Below are positions 1-8,748 of a stretch of DNA of 64,000 nucleotides, one piece after another. The position numbers and the translations under genes were made by a program. The stretch is from an uncultured Acidimicrobiaceae bacterium (lineage in GTDB: Bacteria; Actinomycetota; Acidimicrobiia; Acidimicrobiales; RAAP-2). The notes beneath the pieces are model-generated. The model saw only the letters and a list, made by a program, of their open reading frames with translations, ran no database searches and was not told where the DNA came from. The stretch covers positions 1 through 64,000 of the forward strand of contig CALAYR010000136.1 in assembly GCA_937894805.1 (NCBI GenBank), written 5' to 3'. How positions within the stretch are numbered: position 1 is the stretch's first letter; each line of letters begins with the position of its first letter.

Positions 1-791
1 GTCAGAAGTTTGGTTTGCCCAAAACAGTTCGGATTATTGAGGCTCTTGGCAAGACGGTGCGCGAGATGCATAGCGCTCCGGACCCGACCGTTGTTCTAGA
101 AGTGACTGTGGCCCGCCTGACTCATCCTGAACTCGATAACGACGTCGCGGCGCTACTTGAGCGAGTCGCCAAGTTGGAGAAGCAGGTGGCTCAAGGTGTC
201 TCGGCCGCTCCAGCGGCCCCGGCACCGAGAACGCCGACACCCTCACGTCCAATCGCCGGTCTCCAGCGAACGGGCGCGGCCGCTCCACAGCCGACCTCGC
301 CACCCCCGGCTCCAGCTGCATCGGTGGCGGCCGACGAGCCAGTGACGGAGTCAGTGGCCGTGGCGGCGACCCCGGTGTCAAGTGACTTGTCCACACTGAC
401 GTTGAACGATGTGGTGACACGAATTGAGAGCACGGTCATGCCGACGCTGATGCGTTCGGCCCAGGCGCTACTGCGCACTTCCGAATGGCGATCCTTCGAC
501 GATGGTGTGCTGACGATTGCCCTCACTGGGTCCGGTCTGCGCAACGCGGCCGAGCGTATTGAAGATGGTCTGCGTAAGGCCCTCGATGTCGAGTTTGGTG
601 CACGGATTCAGTTGGTGTGGACCTTCGACGGGGTGGCCCCCGTTGATCCCGCCGCTCCGGCCGCCTCCAGCGTTCGCATGGCGGAAGAGACCGACGTGAG
701 TGACGAAGAGATTGATGACAGCCCCGTTCTCACACACGACTTCCAAGCACACTTACTGAAGGAAGCCTTCCCGAATGCTGAAGAGGTCTAG
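1..791 (+). CDS. dnaX: DNA polymerase III subunit gamma/tau, C-terminal part (5' cut by window)
   Basis: Clamp-loader subunit of the replicative polymerase. The reading frame is open from base 3 with no start, so only the last ~262 residues are present. The first ~50 residues (EALGKTVREMHSAPDP, then LEVTVARLTHPE) match the end of the clamp-loader collar domain. A Pro/Ala-rich linker follows (roughly residues 65-125), then a small C-terminal tau-type domain (about 130-215) and an acidic tail. The ATPase and zinc modules lie upstream of the window. The stop TAG shares a base with the GTG start of recR. The usual intervening ybaB gene is absent here. Confidence 0.85.
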   Translation, partial: QKFGLPKTVRIIEALGKTVREMHSAPDPTVVLEVTVARLTHPELDNDVAALLERVAKLEKQVAQGVSAAPAAPAPRTPTPSRPIAGLQRTGAAAPQPTSPPPAPAASVAADEPVTESVAVAATPVSSDLSTLTLNDVVTRIESTVMPTLMRSAQALLRTSEWRSFDDGVLTIALTGSGLRNAAERIEDGLRKALDVEFGARIQLVWTFDGVAPVDPAAPAASSVRMAEETDVSDEEIDDSPVLTHDFQAHLLKEAFPNAEEV

Positions 792-1408
792 TGAGTTACC
801 CCCCTTCGCTCCAGTCCGTTATTGACGAGCTCGGTCGATTTCCCGGAGTCGGTCCCAAGTCGGCGCAGCGCATTGCCTTCTGGCTCATGCGTCAGCCCGA
901 CGAAGATGCCCGACGACTGGTGGAGTCAATTCTCTCGATGAAGTCGAGCTTGTCGCTCTGCCCGCAGTGTTGCAATATCTCCGAGAACAATGGCGTCTGT
1001 TCGCTATGCAGCGATGCACGACGCGACGGGGCCATTCTCTGTGTCGTCGAGGAGCCTCGCGATGTGCTCGCCATCGAACGCTCCAATGCGTTCCGCGGTC
1101 GGTACCACGTGCTCCACGGGCTGATTAATCCGCTCGAAGGCGTCACCCCCGATCGACTGAAGGTGCGCGAACTCCTCCAACGACTCCATGACGACACGAT
1201 TCAAGAAGTGATCTTGTCGTTGAGTCCCACGGTGGAGGGCGACACCACCACGCTCTATCTCTCGAAGCAACTGGCCGATACCGGACTACGAGTGACGCAA
1301 GTGGCTACCGGTCTGCCGGTCGGTGGTGACATGGAGTTTGCCGACGATCAAACAATTGGGCGAGCCCTCGAAGGTCGCCGAGTGCTCTCGCAGGGGTTGG
1401 CGAACTAA
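791..1408 (+). CDS. recR: Recombination protein RecR
   Basis: RecFOR-pathway DNA-binding protein that helps load RecA at gaps. 205 aa, normal for the family. It has a helix-hairpin-helix region at residues ~8-30 (RFPGVGPKSAQRIAFWL), a four-cysteine zinc finger (C57, C60, C70, C73), and a Toprim domain beginning CVVEEPRDVLAIE at ~84. The GTG start at 791 overlaps the dnaX stop by one base, indicating translational coupling. Its stop codon interlocks by 4 nt with the stop of the convergent uppP gene. Confidence 0.95.
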   Translation: MSYPPSLQSVIDELGRFPGVGPKSAQRIAFWLMRQPDEDARRLVESILSMKSSLSLCPQCCNISENNGVCSLCSDARRDGAILCVVEEPRDVLAIERSNAFRGRYHVLHGLINPLEGVTPDRLKVRELLQRLHDDTIQEVILSLSPTVEGDTTTLYLSKQLADTGLRVTQVATGLPVGGDMEFADDQTIGRALEGRRVLSQGLAN

Positions 1409-2310
1409 CCGATCGTCATCATGCAGATGACGCCCAAGACGATGCAGTAGACCCCGAAGATCCACAACGTGTGGGTTGTAAACCACTTAGCCAGAAACTT
1501 CACTGAGAAGTAGGCCGCGAAACAAGAGACCACGGCCGCACCGAGGGCTTGGGCCCGAATGCCGTCGCCGAGGGGACCGAGGAGATCGGGGATTTTGTAC
1601 AACCCGGCCAGCAAGATGACGGGCGTGGCCAGCAAGAAGCTGAATTCGGCCGCGTCGGCGTGATTGAGTCCACGTAAGAGTCCGGCCACCATGGCGACAC
1701 CACTGCGCGAGATACCGGCGAAGAGTGCGGCGATCTGCGAGCTGCCCACGATGGTGGCGTTGGTGGTGCCGAGATTGGCGAGCTGGTGCCGGGCATCGCG
1801 GTGGGCGACTCGACGACGAATAAGTTCACCGACCAGCATGATGAAACCGTTCACGGTGAGAAAGATGGCCGCGTAGTGGGGCTTGGAAAAAATCGTGCGC
1901 AACTTGTGCTCAAAGACGAGGCCCACTAGGCCAACGGGAATGGTGCCCAACACAATGAGAAAGAGCAGTCGATAACGGGCGTCGGTGTTGGGTCGATTAA
2001 CGGCCCAGAGTGTTGATGGACCGTCAGCTCGGGCGCGAGACAGTTGGGCCCAAAGCCCGCGCATCAGGTCGACCCAGGTGGCGCGGTAGTAGGCGATGAG
2101 GCCAATGGCCGTGCCGACGTGGAGGGCAACGAGGAGGGCGAGGAAGTAGCTCTCAGGCTGAGACTGGGCCCGCGCCATTTCCGTCCATCCGAAGATCTTG
2201 GGGAAGAGGACGGCGTGGCCGAGACTCGAAACGGGGAAGAGTTCAGTGACTCCCTGCAGGAGTCCCATGAGGAGGGCTTGGTACCAGGGCAAGACGGCGG
2301 CGGTAATCAT
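1405..2310 (-). CDS. uppP: Undecaprenyl-diphosphatase (BacA/UppP family)
   Basis: Integral membrane enzyme that dephosphorylates undecaprenyl diphosphate to recycle the lipid carrier of peptidoglycan synthesis. Also linked to bacitracin resistance. 301 aa with several hydrophobic spans. Both family signatures are present: QGVTELFPVSSLGH at residues ~19-32 (normally QGxTEFLPxSSxGH) and the second motif GISRSGVAM. A TAGCGT box ends 6 nt before the ATG, suggesting a leaderless transcript, although AAGGAC in that gap could also act as a weak ribosome site. The 3' end overlaps recR by 4 nt. Confidence 0.93.
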   Translation of the reverse strand: MITAAVLPWYQALLMGLLQGVTELFPVSSLGHAVLFPKIFGWTEMARAQSQPESYFLALLVALHVGTAIGLIAYYRATWVDLMRGLWAQLSRARADGPSTLWAVNRPNTDARYRLLFLIVLGTIPVGLVGLVFEHKLRTIFSKPHYAAIFLTVNGFIMLVGELIRRRVAHRDARHQLANLGTTNATIVGSSQIAALFAGISRSGVAMVAGLLRGLNHADAAEFSFLLATPVILLAGLYKIPDLLGPLGDGIRAQALGAAVVSCFAAYFSVKFLAKWFTTHTLWIFGVYCIVLGVICMMTIG

Positions 2311-2365
2311 GTCCTTACGCTACGCCTGGCGTTCGACTCTGCTCGTCATGCGGCAGACTTAAGCG

Positions 2366-2872
2366 ATGCGATTCCTCACCATTGTGCGCCACTGCGAAGC
2401 TGAACCGGGTACCGACGATTTCGTTCGGACCTTGACCGAACGCGGTCGACGTCAGGGCGAAGAGATTCGCAGTCGTGTGTTGGATAGCGAGCAGTTGGCC
2501 CCGTACGGGCCGGTGACGGCCCTCGTGAGTGCGGCCGCCCGTACTCGTGAGACCTACGCCCTTGGCTTTGCCGGAACGGCCTTTGTCCACGCCCTAGAAA
2601 CCAGCGAGTTGATCTACAACGGCCAACGAGACGTCACGCCATTTGAAGTTCTCGAGCAGTTGGCCGCCATTGATCCCGTGCGCGAGTCACTCCTCGTGCT
2701 TGGTCACTTTCCCTGGGTCTGGCAACTCGTCAGCGAACTCACCGAAGAAATGCCCGAGGCGCTGGTCTCGGACTACCCCGTGGGCACGGCCGTAGTTCTC
2801 GCGATTCCAGAGGATGAGCAAGTTGGCCTGCGCCACTACGAAGTGGCCGCAGTGTTTATTCCGACGATTTAG
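2366..2872 (+). CDS. SixA-like histidine phosphatase
   Basis: 168 aa member of the histidine phosphatase (phosphoglycerate mutase-like) superfamily. R8-H9 lie in the N-terminal motif MRFLTIVRHCEAE, where Cys replaces the usual Gly of RHG. A second catalytic His lies in LLVLGHFPWV. Size and motifs match SixA-type phosphohistidine phosphatases, but the substrate cannot be read from sequence. A CAGACT box sits 6 nt before the ATG, in keeping with leaderless genes nearby. The stop interlocks by 4 nt with the stop of the convergent thiolase gene. Confidence 0.8.
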   Translation: MRFLTIVRHCEAEPGTDDFVRTLTERGRRQGEEIRSRVLDSEQLAPYGPVTALVSAAARTRETYALGFAGTAFVHALETSELIYNGQRDVTPFEVLEQLAAIDPVRESLLVLGHFPWVWQLVSELTEEMPEALVSDYPVGTAVVLAIPEDEQVGLRHYEVAAVFIPTI

Positions 2873-4047
2873 AGCGCGCGAAGGATCGCCGCGTCACCCT
2901 GACCACCACCACCACAGAGCGCGACAGCGGCAACACCACCACCACGACGGCGAAGCTCAAACAGTGCGGTAAGCGCCACGCGGGTACCGGACATACCGAG
3001 GGGGTGACCCAAGGCAATCGCACCACCGTTGACGTTGACCTTGTCTTCGTCGATGCCCAGCTCGTCGGCCGAGGCCAGACCAACTGCGGCGAAGGCCTCG
3101 TTCATTTCGAAGAGGTCGATGCTCTTCACGTCAATACCGGCCTTGGCGGCGGCCTTCAAGATGGCGCGGCTGGGCTGGTTCAACAGTGAGGCGTCGGGAC
3201 CGGCGACCTGGCCGTAGCTCAGGATTTCACCGATTGGGGTGAGACCGAGCTCCTTGGCCTTGGCGGCAGACATGACGAGTACGGCGGCGCCACCGTCGGA
3301 GATCTGCGATGCGTTTCCGGCCGAGATGGTGCCTTCCTTGTCGAACGCGGGACGGAGAGCGGCGAGTGACTCGGCCGTCGTCTCACCGCGCACACCTTCG
3401 TCGGTGGAGACGATGATGGGGTCACCCTTGCGCTGAGCAATGGAGACGTTGACAATTTCGTCGGTGAACTTGCCGGCGGCCGTGGCGGCAGCGGCGAGCT
3501 GGTGCGAACGGGCCGAGAACTCGTCCTGACGCTGGCGGGTGATGCGACCGGCGTTGTAGCGGTCGGTGCCGAGGCCCATGGCCACGTTGTCAAAGGCGCA
3601 GGTCAAACCGTCGAACATCATCGAGTCGATGACCTTCTGGTCGCCAATGCGGTATCCGGCACGGGCGTTAGGGAGCAGGTAGGGAGCGTTGCTCATTGAT
3701 TCCATACCACCGGCGATGACGATGTCGGCCTCACCGGAACGAATCATGAGGTCGGCCTGGTAGATGGTCTGCAGACCCGAGAGGCAGACCTTGTTGATGG
3801 TCGTTGCGTGGACGCTCATGGGGATGCCACCGTTGACGGCAGCCTGGCGAGCAGTGATCTGTCCCTGACCGGCTTGGATGGCCTGGCCCATGAGGACGGC
3901 CTCAACGAGTGCGGGGTCCACACCGGCGCGCTGCATGGTGGCGGCGATGGCGTAGCCACCAAGGTCTTGGGCGCTGAGTGAAGCGAATACGCCAGAAAGT
4001 TTTCCTATTGGGGTACGGGCTCCGGCGACGATAACGGTGCGTGACAT
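2869..4047 (-). CDS. phaA: Acetyl-CoA acetyltransferase (biosynthetic thiolase)
   Basis: Condenses two acetyl-CoA to acetoacetyl-CoA. 392 aa, a full-length thiolase. The nucleophile is C88 in NKVCLSGLQ, with NEAFAAV, catalytic H348 in ALGHPLGMSGTR and C378 in ALCGGGGQGDA. The ATG is preceded by GAGGAGAG, a good ribosome site, and a TAGTGT -10-like box lies further up (4088-4093, minus strand), so the mRNA has a leader. It is divergent from ccr, two enzyme steps later in the ethylmalonyl-CoA pathway. This supports a PhaA-type biosynthetic role, though a beta-oxidation thiolase cannot be excluded. Confidence 0.9.
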   Translation of the reverse strand: MSRTVIVAGARTPIGKLSGVFASLSAQDLGGYAIAATMQRAGVDPALVEAVLMGQAIQAGQGQITARQAAVNGGIPMSVHATTINKVCLSGLQTIYQADLMIRSGEADIVIAGGMESMSNAPYLLPNARAGYRIGDQKVIDSMMFDGLTCAFDNVAMGLGTDRYNAGRITRQRQDEFSARSHQLAAAATAAGKFTDEIVNVSIAQRKGDPIIVSTDEGVRGETTAESLAALRPAFDKEGTISAGNASQISDGGAAVLVMSAAKAKELGLTPIGEILSYGQVAGPDASLLNQPSRAILKAAAKAGIDVKSIDLFEMNEAFAAVGLASADELGIDEDKVNVNGGAIALGHPLGMSGTRVALTALFELRRRGGGVAAVALCGGGGQGDAAILRAL

Positions 4048-4122
4048 GGACTCTCCTCATCTCGATGCGCGAGCATCAACTTCAGCCACACTAGACGAGG
4101 AATGGCGTGCCTTACTCGGCGG

Positions 4123-4128
4123 TAACAT
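4123..4128 (+). promoter_or_regulatory. -10 box of ccr (leaderless start)
   Basis: TAACAT lies 8 nt before the ATG at 4137. No Shine-Dalgarno is seen upstream, so transcription probably starts at or next to the A of the ATG. The 89-bp divergent region also carries the thiolase -10 box on the other strand (4088-4093). Confidence 0.55.
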
Positions 4129-4136
4129 CGAAAACT

Positions 4137-5474
4137 ATGAGTGAACTTCTTGATGCCGTTCGAGCTGGGGCCGACGCGGAAACGCTGGCCTCCCTACCCA
4201 TGCCCACCACCACGCGGGCCGTCTTTGTCCGTCGCGAAGATGCCGACATGTTCCAAGGCATGGCCAGTAGTGACAAGGACCCCCGGAAGAGTCTGAAGAT
4301 GGGTGAGGTCCCACTGCCCGAACTGGCACCCGACGAAGTCTTCATCGCGGTCATGGCCTCTTCAATCAACTTCAACACGGTGTGGACGAGCATCTTCGAA
4401 CCACTTTCAACCTTCGGCTTCTTAGACCGACTCGGCAAGGAGTCCGTCTGGGGCAAGCGCCACGCCCTCGACTACCACGTTGTTGGTTCCGACGCGTCGG
4501 GTGTCGTCGTGCGCGTGGGCTCAGCCGTTCGCAACTGGAAGATCGGTGACGAGATCACGGTGCACTGCAACTATCTCGACGACCAGGACCCCTCGAGCCA
4601 CGACGACTCAATGATGGGGTCGAACCAGCGCATCTGGGGCTTCGAAACAAACTTTGGTGGACTCGCCGACATCTCGGTGGTGAAGGCCAATCAGTTGATG
4701 CCTAAGCCCACCCACCTCAGCTGGGAAGAGGCTGCCGTGAACGCGCTCTGTAACTCCACGAGCTACCGCATGCTGGTCTCTCGTAATGGTGCGCCAGTGA
4801 CCCAGGGCCAGAAGGTTCTGATCTGGGGCGCCTCCGGTGGCATCGGCTCCTACGCCGTCCAGCACGTCTTGAACTCTGGTGGCACGCCAATCGGCGTCGT
4901 CTCCTCGGCCGATAAGGCTGACATGCTCCGTGAACTTGGTTGCGAGTACGTCATCAACCGCAAGGAAGCCGGCTACAAGTTCTGGAAGGACGAACACACT
5001 CAGGACGAGTCCGAGTGGCGTCGCTTGGGTAAGGACATCCGCAACCTCATTGGCGAAGACCCCGACATTGTGTTCGAACACCCCGGTCGTTCCACGATGG
5101 GCGCGAGCGTCTTTGTCACCAAGCGCGGCGGCACCATCGTGACCTGTGCCGCAACATCGGGCTACATGATTGAGTACGACAACCGTCACCTCTGGATGAA
5201 GCTCAAGACCATCAAGGGTTCACACTTTGCCAACTATCGCGAAGCGTGGGATGCCAACAAGACGATCTACGACGGCAAGGTAGTGCCGCCCCTCTCGGCC
5301 GTCTTCAATCTCGACCAGGTCGGCGAAGCGGCCTACCAGGTGCACCACAACTTGCACGAAGGCAAGATTGGTGTCCTCTGCCTCGCCGAGAGCGAAGGTC
5401 TCGGCATTACTAACCCCGAACTCCGCGCCCAAATTGGCGAGGACCGTCTCACAATCTTCCGTCGTCACGCCTAA
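4137..5474 (+). CDS. ccr: Crotonyl-CoA carboxylase/reductase
   Basis: NADPH-dependent reductive carboxylation of crotonyl-CoA to ethylmalonyl-CoA, the signature step of the ethylmalonyl-CoA pathway. 445 aa, medium-chain dehydrogenase/reductase fold, with the nucleotide-binding loop GASGGIGS at 231-238. The residues known to hold CO2 in characterised carboxylating members are present: N80 (NFNTVW), F169-E170 (WGFETNFGG) and H363 (GSHFANYREA). This marks it as a true carboxylase rather than a plain enoyl reductase. The ATG at 4137 is preferred over GTG 4107 because a TAACAT box sits 8 nt before it and the protein then begins like its relatives. The epimerase gene follows after 9 nt. Confidence 0.95.
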   Translation: MSELLDAVRAGADAETLASLPMPTTTRAVFVRREDADMFQGMASSDKDPRKSLKMGEVPLPELAPDEVFIAVMASSINFNTVWTSIFEPLSTFGFLDRLGKESVWGKRHALDYHVVGSDASGVVVRVGSAVRNWKIGDEITVHCNYLDDQDPSSHDDSMMGSNQRIWGFETNFGGLADISVVKANQLMPKPTHLSWEEAAVNALCNSTSYRMLVSRNGAPVTQGQKVLIWGASGGIGSYAVQHVLNSGGTPIGVVSSADKADMLRELGCEYVINRKEAGYKFWKDEHTQDESEWRRLGKDIRNLIGEDPDIVFEHPGRSTMGASVFVTKRGGTIVTCAATSGYMIEYDNRHLWMKLKTIKGSHFANYREAWDANKTIYDGKVVPPLSAVFNLDQVGEAAYQVHHNLHEGKIGVLCLAESEGLGITNPELRAQIGEDRLTIFRRHA

Positions 5475-5483
5475 GGAGCCCTC

Positions 5484-5906
5484 GTGGAAAATCTGCTTAC
5501 AGAAATCGATCACGTGGCCATTGCCGTCAAGGACCTCGACGCAGCTATTGCTTGGTACGAAGAGGTGTTTGGCGCCACCGTCGAGCACCGCGAAGTTGTC
5601 GAGTCCGATGGCGTCGCTGAGGCTCTTTTAAATGTGGCCGACTCCTACATCCAGTTGCTAACGCCGGTCTCGGAAACTTCACCGGTCGCTAAGTACCTCG
5701 CCACTAAGGGTGAAGGTCTCCACCACATCGGCTATCGCGTTGCCGACTGTGCCGTTGCCCTGGAGGCCGTCAAGGCGGCCGGTGGCCGAGTCATTGACGA
5801 GAAGCCCCGTCCCGGTTCACGCGGGACCACAGTGGCCTTCGTACACCCCAAGACCTCCTTCGGCACGCTGATTGAGTTGGTCCAAGACAACGGTGGACAC
5901 CACTAG
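5484..5906 (+). CDS. mce: Methylmalonyl/ethylmalonyl-CoA epimerase
   Basis: Converts the (2S) and (2R) forms of ethylmalonyl-CoA and methylmalonyl-CoA so that the B12-dependent mutase can use them. 140 aa, vicinal-oxygen-chelate fold with two glyoxalase-like halves. It begins IDHVAIAVKDLDAAIAWYEE, and metal ligands are visible as H in IDHVAIAV, H in GLHHIGYRV and E in GTLIELVQ. The GTG start follows AAGGAG by a good distance and lies 9 nt after ccr, so the two are one operon. Placement between ccr and a carboxylase/mutase set indicates it serves both C4 and C5 substrates. Confidence 0.92.
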   Translation: MENLLTEIDHVAIAVKDLDAAIAWYEEVFGATVEHREVVESDGVAEALLNVADSYIQLLTPVSETSPVAKYLATKGEGLHHIGYRVADCAVALEAVKAAGGRVIDEKPRPGSRGTTVAFVHPKTSFGTLIELVQDNGGHH

Positions 5907-5937
5907 GACGTCGACACGGGGTTGCCACTGATTTCGG

Positions 5938-5943
5938 TAGCCT
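5938..5943 (+). promoter_or_regulatory. -10 box of pccB (leaderless start)
   Basis: TAGCCT ends 7 nt before the ATG at 5951, with no Shine-Dalgarno in the gap. pccB therefore probably has its own promoter despite lying only 44 nt after mce. Confidence 0.45.
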
Positions 5944-5950
5944 GAACGCC

Positions 5951-7507
5951 ATGGAACATTCGATGGCGGAACGACTCGCAGACTTAGAACAGCGTCGGGC
6001 GCAAGCTCGCAATGCCGGCGGTGAGGCGGCCATTGAGCGCCACCACGCCAAGGGCAAGATGACGGCCCGTGAACGACTCGAGTACTTGCTCGACGAAGGT
6101 TCATTCCAAGAACTCGACATGCTGTCACGCCACCGCGCTCACGGCATGGGGCTCGAAGACAACCGGCCCTTCACCGATGGCGTGATTACGGGCTTTGGCA
6201 CCATTGATGGCCGCAAGGTCTGCGTCTTCTCTCAGGACTTCACTGTCTTCGGTGGTGCCCTCGGTGAAGTCTTCGCCGAGAAGATTCACAAGATCATGGA
6301 CCTCTCGCTCTCGCTCGGTCTGCCGATGATTGGGTTGAACGACGGAGCCGGTGCCCGTATTCAAGAAGGCGTGGTCTCGCTCCACAGTTACGGCGGCATC
6401 TTCGCCCGCAACGTTAAGAGTTCGGGTGTTATCCCTCAGATCTCCGTCATCATGGGGCCCTGTGCCGGTGGTGCCGTCTACTCCCCAGCCATGACGGACT
6501 TCATCTTCATGGTGAATGAGACCAGTCACATGTTCATCACTGGCCCCGACGTGGTCAAGACGGTGACCGGCGAAGACGTCACTTTGGAACAACTCGGTGG
6601 TGCCATGAGCCACGCTCGCAAGTCGGGTGTAACCCACTTCGTGCTGCCCGATGAGAAGTCGTGCCTCGACGAAGTCCGCTACCTGCTGAGCTTCTTGCCC
6701 ACCAACAACCAGGAAGAGGCTCCTCGCGGTCCAATCACCGACGACCCGCAGCGGCTCTGCGAAGACCTTCGTACGATTCTTCCCGAATCGAGCAACCAGC
6801 CATACGACATGAAGAAGGTCATCGCTTCGGTCGTCGACGATGGTGACTACATCGAAGTGCACGCGCACTGGGCCCAGCAGATCACCTGCGGCTTTGCCCG
6901 TATTGACGGCCACGTCATCGGCGTCGTTGGCAACCAGCCCGCCGTATTGGCCGGAGTGTTGGACATTGACTCTTCCGAGAAGGCCGCTCGCTTCGTCCGG
7001 ACTTGTGACGCCTTCAACATCCCGCTCGTCACCTTCGTGGACGTACCAGGCTTCATGCCCGGAACCGAACAGGAGTACGGCGGCATCATTCGCCACGGGG
7101 CGAAGTTGCTCTACGCCTTCTGCGAAGCGACCGTGCCCCGCGTGCAGATCATTACCCGTAAGGCCTACGGCGGTGCGTACGTCGTTATGAACTCCAAGTC
7201 CATCGGGGCCGACTTGGCCTTCGCGTGGCCTTCGGCCGAGCTGGCCGTTATGGGTGCCAGTGGTGCCGTTGAGATTGTGTACCGCCGCGATCTCCAGGCG
7301 GCCGAGGACACGGACGCTCGTCGCGCCGAATTGATTGATGAGTACACGGAGCGCTACGTCAACCCCTACCTGGCGGCCGAGCGCGGTTTCGTGGACGACG
7401 TCATCGATCCGGCCGAAACCCGCCGCGTCATTGTGCGCGCCATCGACGTGCTTCGCTCGAAGCGTGAGGATCTGCCGAAGCGTAAGCACGGAAACGTCCC
7501 ACTGTGA
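5951..7507 (+). CDS. pccB: Propionyl-CoA/acyl-CoA carboxylase, beta (carboxyltransferase) subunit
   Basis: Transfers the carboxyl group from biotin to an acyl-CoA, giving (S)-methylmalonyl-CoA from propionyl-CoA. 518 aa, the usual length, with two crotonase-like halves. The oxyanion-hole glycines lie in GPCAGGAVYSPAM (N half) and in KAYGGAYVVMNSK (C half). The biotin carboxylase/carrier subunit is not in this window. The stop TGA overlaps the GTG start of a small epsilon-like subunit gene by 3 nt. The pathway context (ccr, epimerase, mutase) favours propionyl-CoA as substrate, though the family also includes acetyl- and long-chain acyl-CoA carboxylases. Confidence 0.9.
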   Translation: MEHSMAERLADLEQRRAQARNAGGEAAIERHHAKGKMTARERLEYLLDEGSFQELDMLSRHRAHGMGLEDNRPFTDGVITGFGTIDGRKVCVFSQDFTVFGGALGEVFAEKIHKIMDLSLSLGLPMIGLNDGAGARIQEGVVSLHSYGGIFARNVKSSGVIPQISVIMGPCAGGAVYSPAMTDFIFMVNETSHMFITGPDVVKTVTGEDVTLEQLGGAMSHARKSGVTHFVLPDEKSCLDEVRYLLSFLPTNNQEEAPRGPITDDPQRLCEDLRTILPESSNQPYDMKKVIASVVDDGDYIEVHAHWAQQITCGFARIDGHVIGVVGNQPAVLAGVLDIDSSEKAARFVRTCDAFNIPLVTFVDVPGFMPGTEQEYGGIIRHGAKLLYAFCEATVPRVQIITRKAYGGAYVVMNSKSIGADLAFAWPSAELAVMGASGAVEIVYRRDLQAAEDTDARRAELIDEYTERYVNPYLAAERGFVDDVIDPAETRRVIVRAIDVLRSKREDLPKRKHGNVPL

Positions 7508-7671
7508 CCTTCGGTCTGCGTCCCCGTCCGAAAGCCTGCCCCGAAGAAGTGGCCGCCATCACGGCGATTGCGCAGGCTTTGCTCACACCGACGGTTGTCG
7601 AAGCGACTCGCGATAAGACTCCTGCCTATCGCTTTAGTGGCCGTTGGTTTAACTCCGGTCTCCGCCGTTAG
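7504..7671 (+). CDS. Acyl-CoA carboxylase epsilon-like small subunit
   Basis: A 55-residue gene starting at GTG 7504, inside the pccB stop (GTGA overlap). The product starts MTFGLRPRPKACPEEVAAI, has one amphipathic helix and ends YRFSGRWFNSGLRR. Actinobacterial acyl-CoA carboxylases often carry a tiny epsilon subunit directly after the beta gene. Those subunits share this layout: a 'P-x-EE-(L/V)-AA' helix, a variable linker, then a Trp/Arg-rich end. The role inferred is to stabilise or activate the carboxylase complex. Sequence conservation in this family is low, so the call rests on size, position and layout. Confidence 0.65.
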   Translation: MTFGLRPRPKACPEEVAAITAIAQALLTPTVVEATRDKTPAYRFSGRWFNSGLRR

Positions 7672-7752
7672 CGCCCCTTTCCTCGTTTTGTAGCGCCCGA
7701 CCGCTACGGTCGTGGAGGCGATGCTTCGTCATCCGGGTAAGGAAGTTGTCAC

Positions 7753-8748
7753 ATGCCAATTCGTAACAATGAGATTTATGTCAATGGTCATGCGATCGCC
7801 AAGCCCGCCTCCCTCCTTGAAACTTTTGAGACGATGCAGGCTGAGCACGGCATGGCCTGGATCGGCCTCTACAAGCCCTACGACGAAGAGCTGGCAACGG
7901 TCGCTGAAGAGTTCCATCTACACAAGTTGGCGGTGGAGGATGCCCGCACGGCCCATCAGAGGCCCAAGTGTGACACCTACGGCAACATTCTCTTCACGGT
8001 GCTTCGACCAGCGCGCTACGACGAACGATCCGAAGCGGTCACCCTGGGTGAGATTCATATCTTTACTGGGCCCGATTTTGTCGTTACGGTCCGTCACGCG
8101 GAGTCCCCGGATCTGGGAAAAGTTCGTAAGAAACTTGAAGCGAACCCCGCGCTGTTGGCAAAAGGTCCCATTGTGGTCCTACACGCAGTTGCCAATCAGG
8201 TGATTGATGAATACGCCGAAGTACTTGCCGATATTCAGACGGACCTAGACGAGATCGAGACCCAACTCTTTGACGGCCGCAGCCGACCGACGCAGAGAAT
8301 CTTCAAATTGACTCGTGAAGTTATTGCGATGCAGCGGGCCGTGGGCCCTCTCGATGACGTCTTCTTGAAGATCGTCGGTTGGGCAACTAATCACAACGTT
8401 GATGAAGAAACTGTTCGCATGCTGAATGACCTGCGTGACCACACCCACAAGATTGTTGAAACGGTTGATGGCTTTCGTTCAATCTTGCAAAATGCGCTAT
8501 CGGTGAATCTGGCGCTTATTGCCCAGCGGCAGAACGACGAGATGGCCAAGCAGGCGCAGGACGTGCAAAAGATTTCCGCCTGGGGCGCCATCTTCTTCGT
8601 ACCGACTGTTATCGGTGCAATCTACGGTATGAACTTTCATGGCATGCCCGAGCTCAGTTGGCAGTACGGCTACCCACTTTCGCTGCTGGCGATGGCCGTG
8701 ATCTGTGGCGGCCTCTACGTGTTCTTTAAGAAACGCAAGTGGCTCTAA
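7753..8748 (+). CDS. corA: CorA-family magnesium/cobalt transporter
   Basis: Pentameric Mg2+ channel of the inner membrane. 331 aa: a large cytoplasmic alpha/beta domain, a long helical stalk (about 170-270) and two C-terminal transmembrane helices. The hallmark GMN motif is at 292-294 (YGMNFHGMPE). The ATG at 7753 follows GGAAG by 7 nt. It sits between the carboxylase genes and the convergent mutase gene. Since it could supply Co2+ or Mg2+ near a B12-dependent enzyme the location is suggestive, but this may be chance. The stop interlocks by 4 nt with the mutase stop. Confidence 0.93.
   Translation: MPIRNNEIYVNGHAIAKPASLLETFETMQAEHGMAWIGLYKPYDEELATVAEEFHLHKLAVEDARTAHQRPKCDTYGNILFTVLRPARYDERSEAVTLGEIHIFTGPDFVVTVRHAESPDLGKVRKKLEANPALLAKGPIVVLHAVANQVIDEYAEVLADIQTDLDEIETQLFDGRSRPTQRIFKLTREVIAMQRAVGPLDDVFLKIVGWATNHNVDEETVRMLNDLRDHTHKIVETVDGFRSILQNALSVNLALIAQRQNDEMAKQAQDVQKISAWGAIFFVPTVIGAIYGMNFHGMPELSWQYGYPLSLLAMAVICGGLYVFFKKRKWL

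Noticed and set aside
6125..7489. 454-codon open frame opposite pccB
   Set aside because: Shadow of a highly biased coding strand; composition is rich in His/Val/Asp typical of antisense translation, and it covers the whole carboxylase gene.
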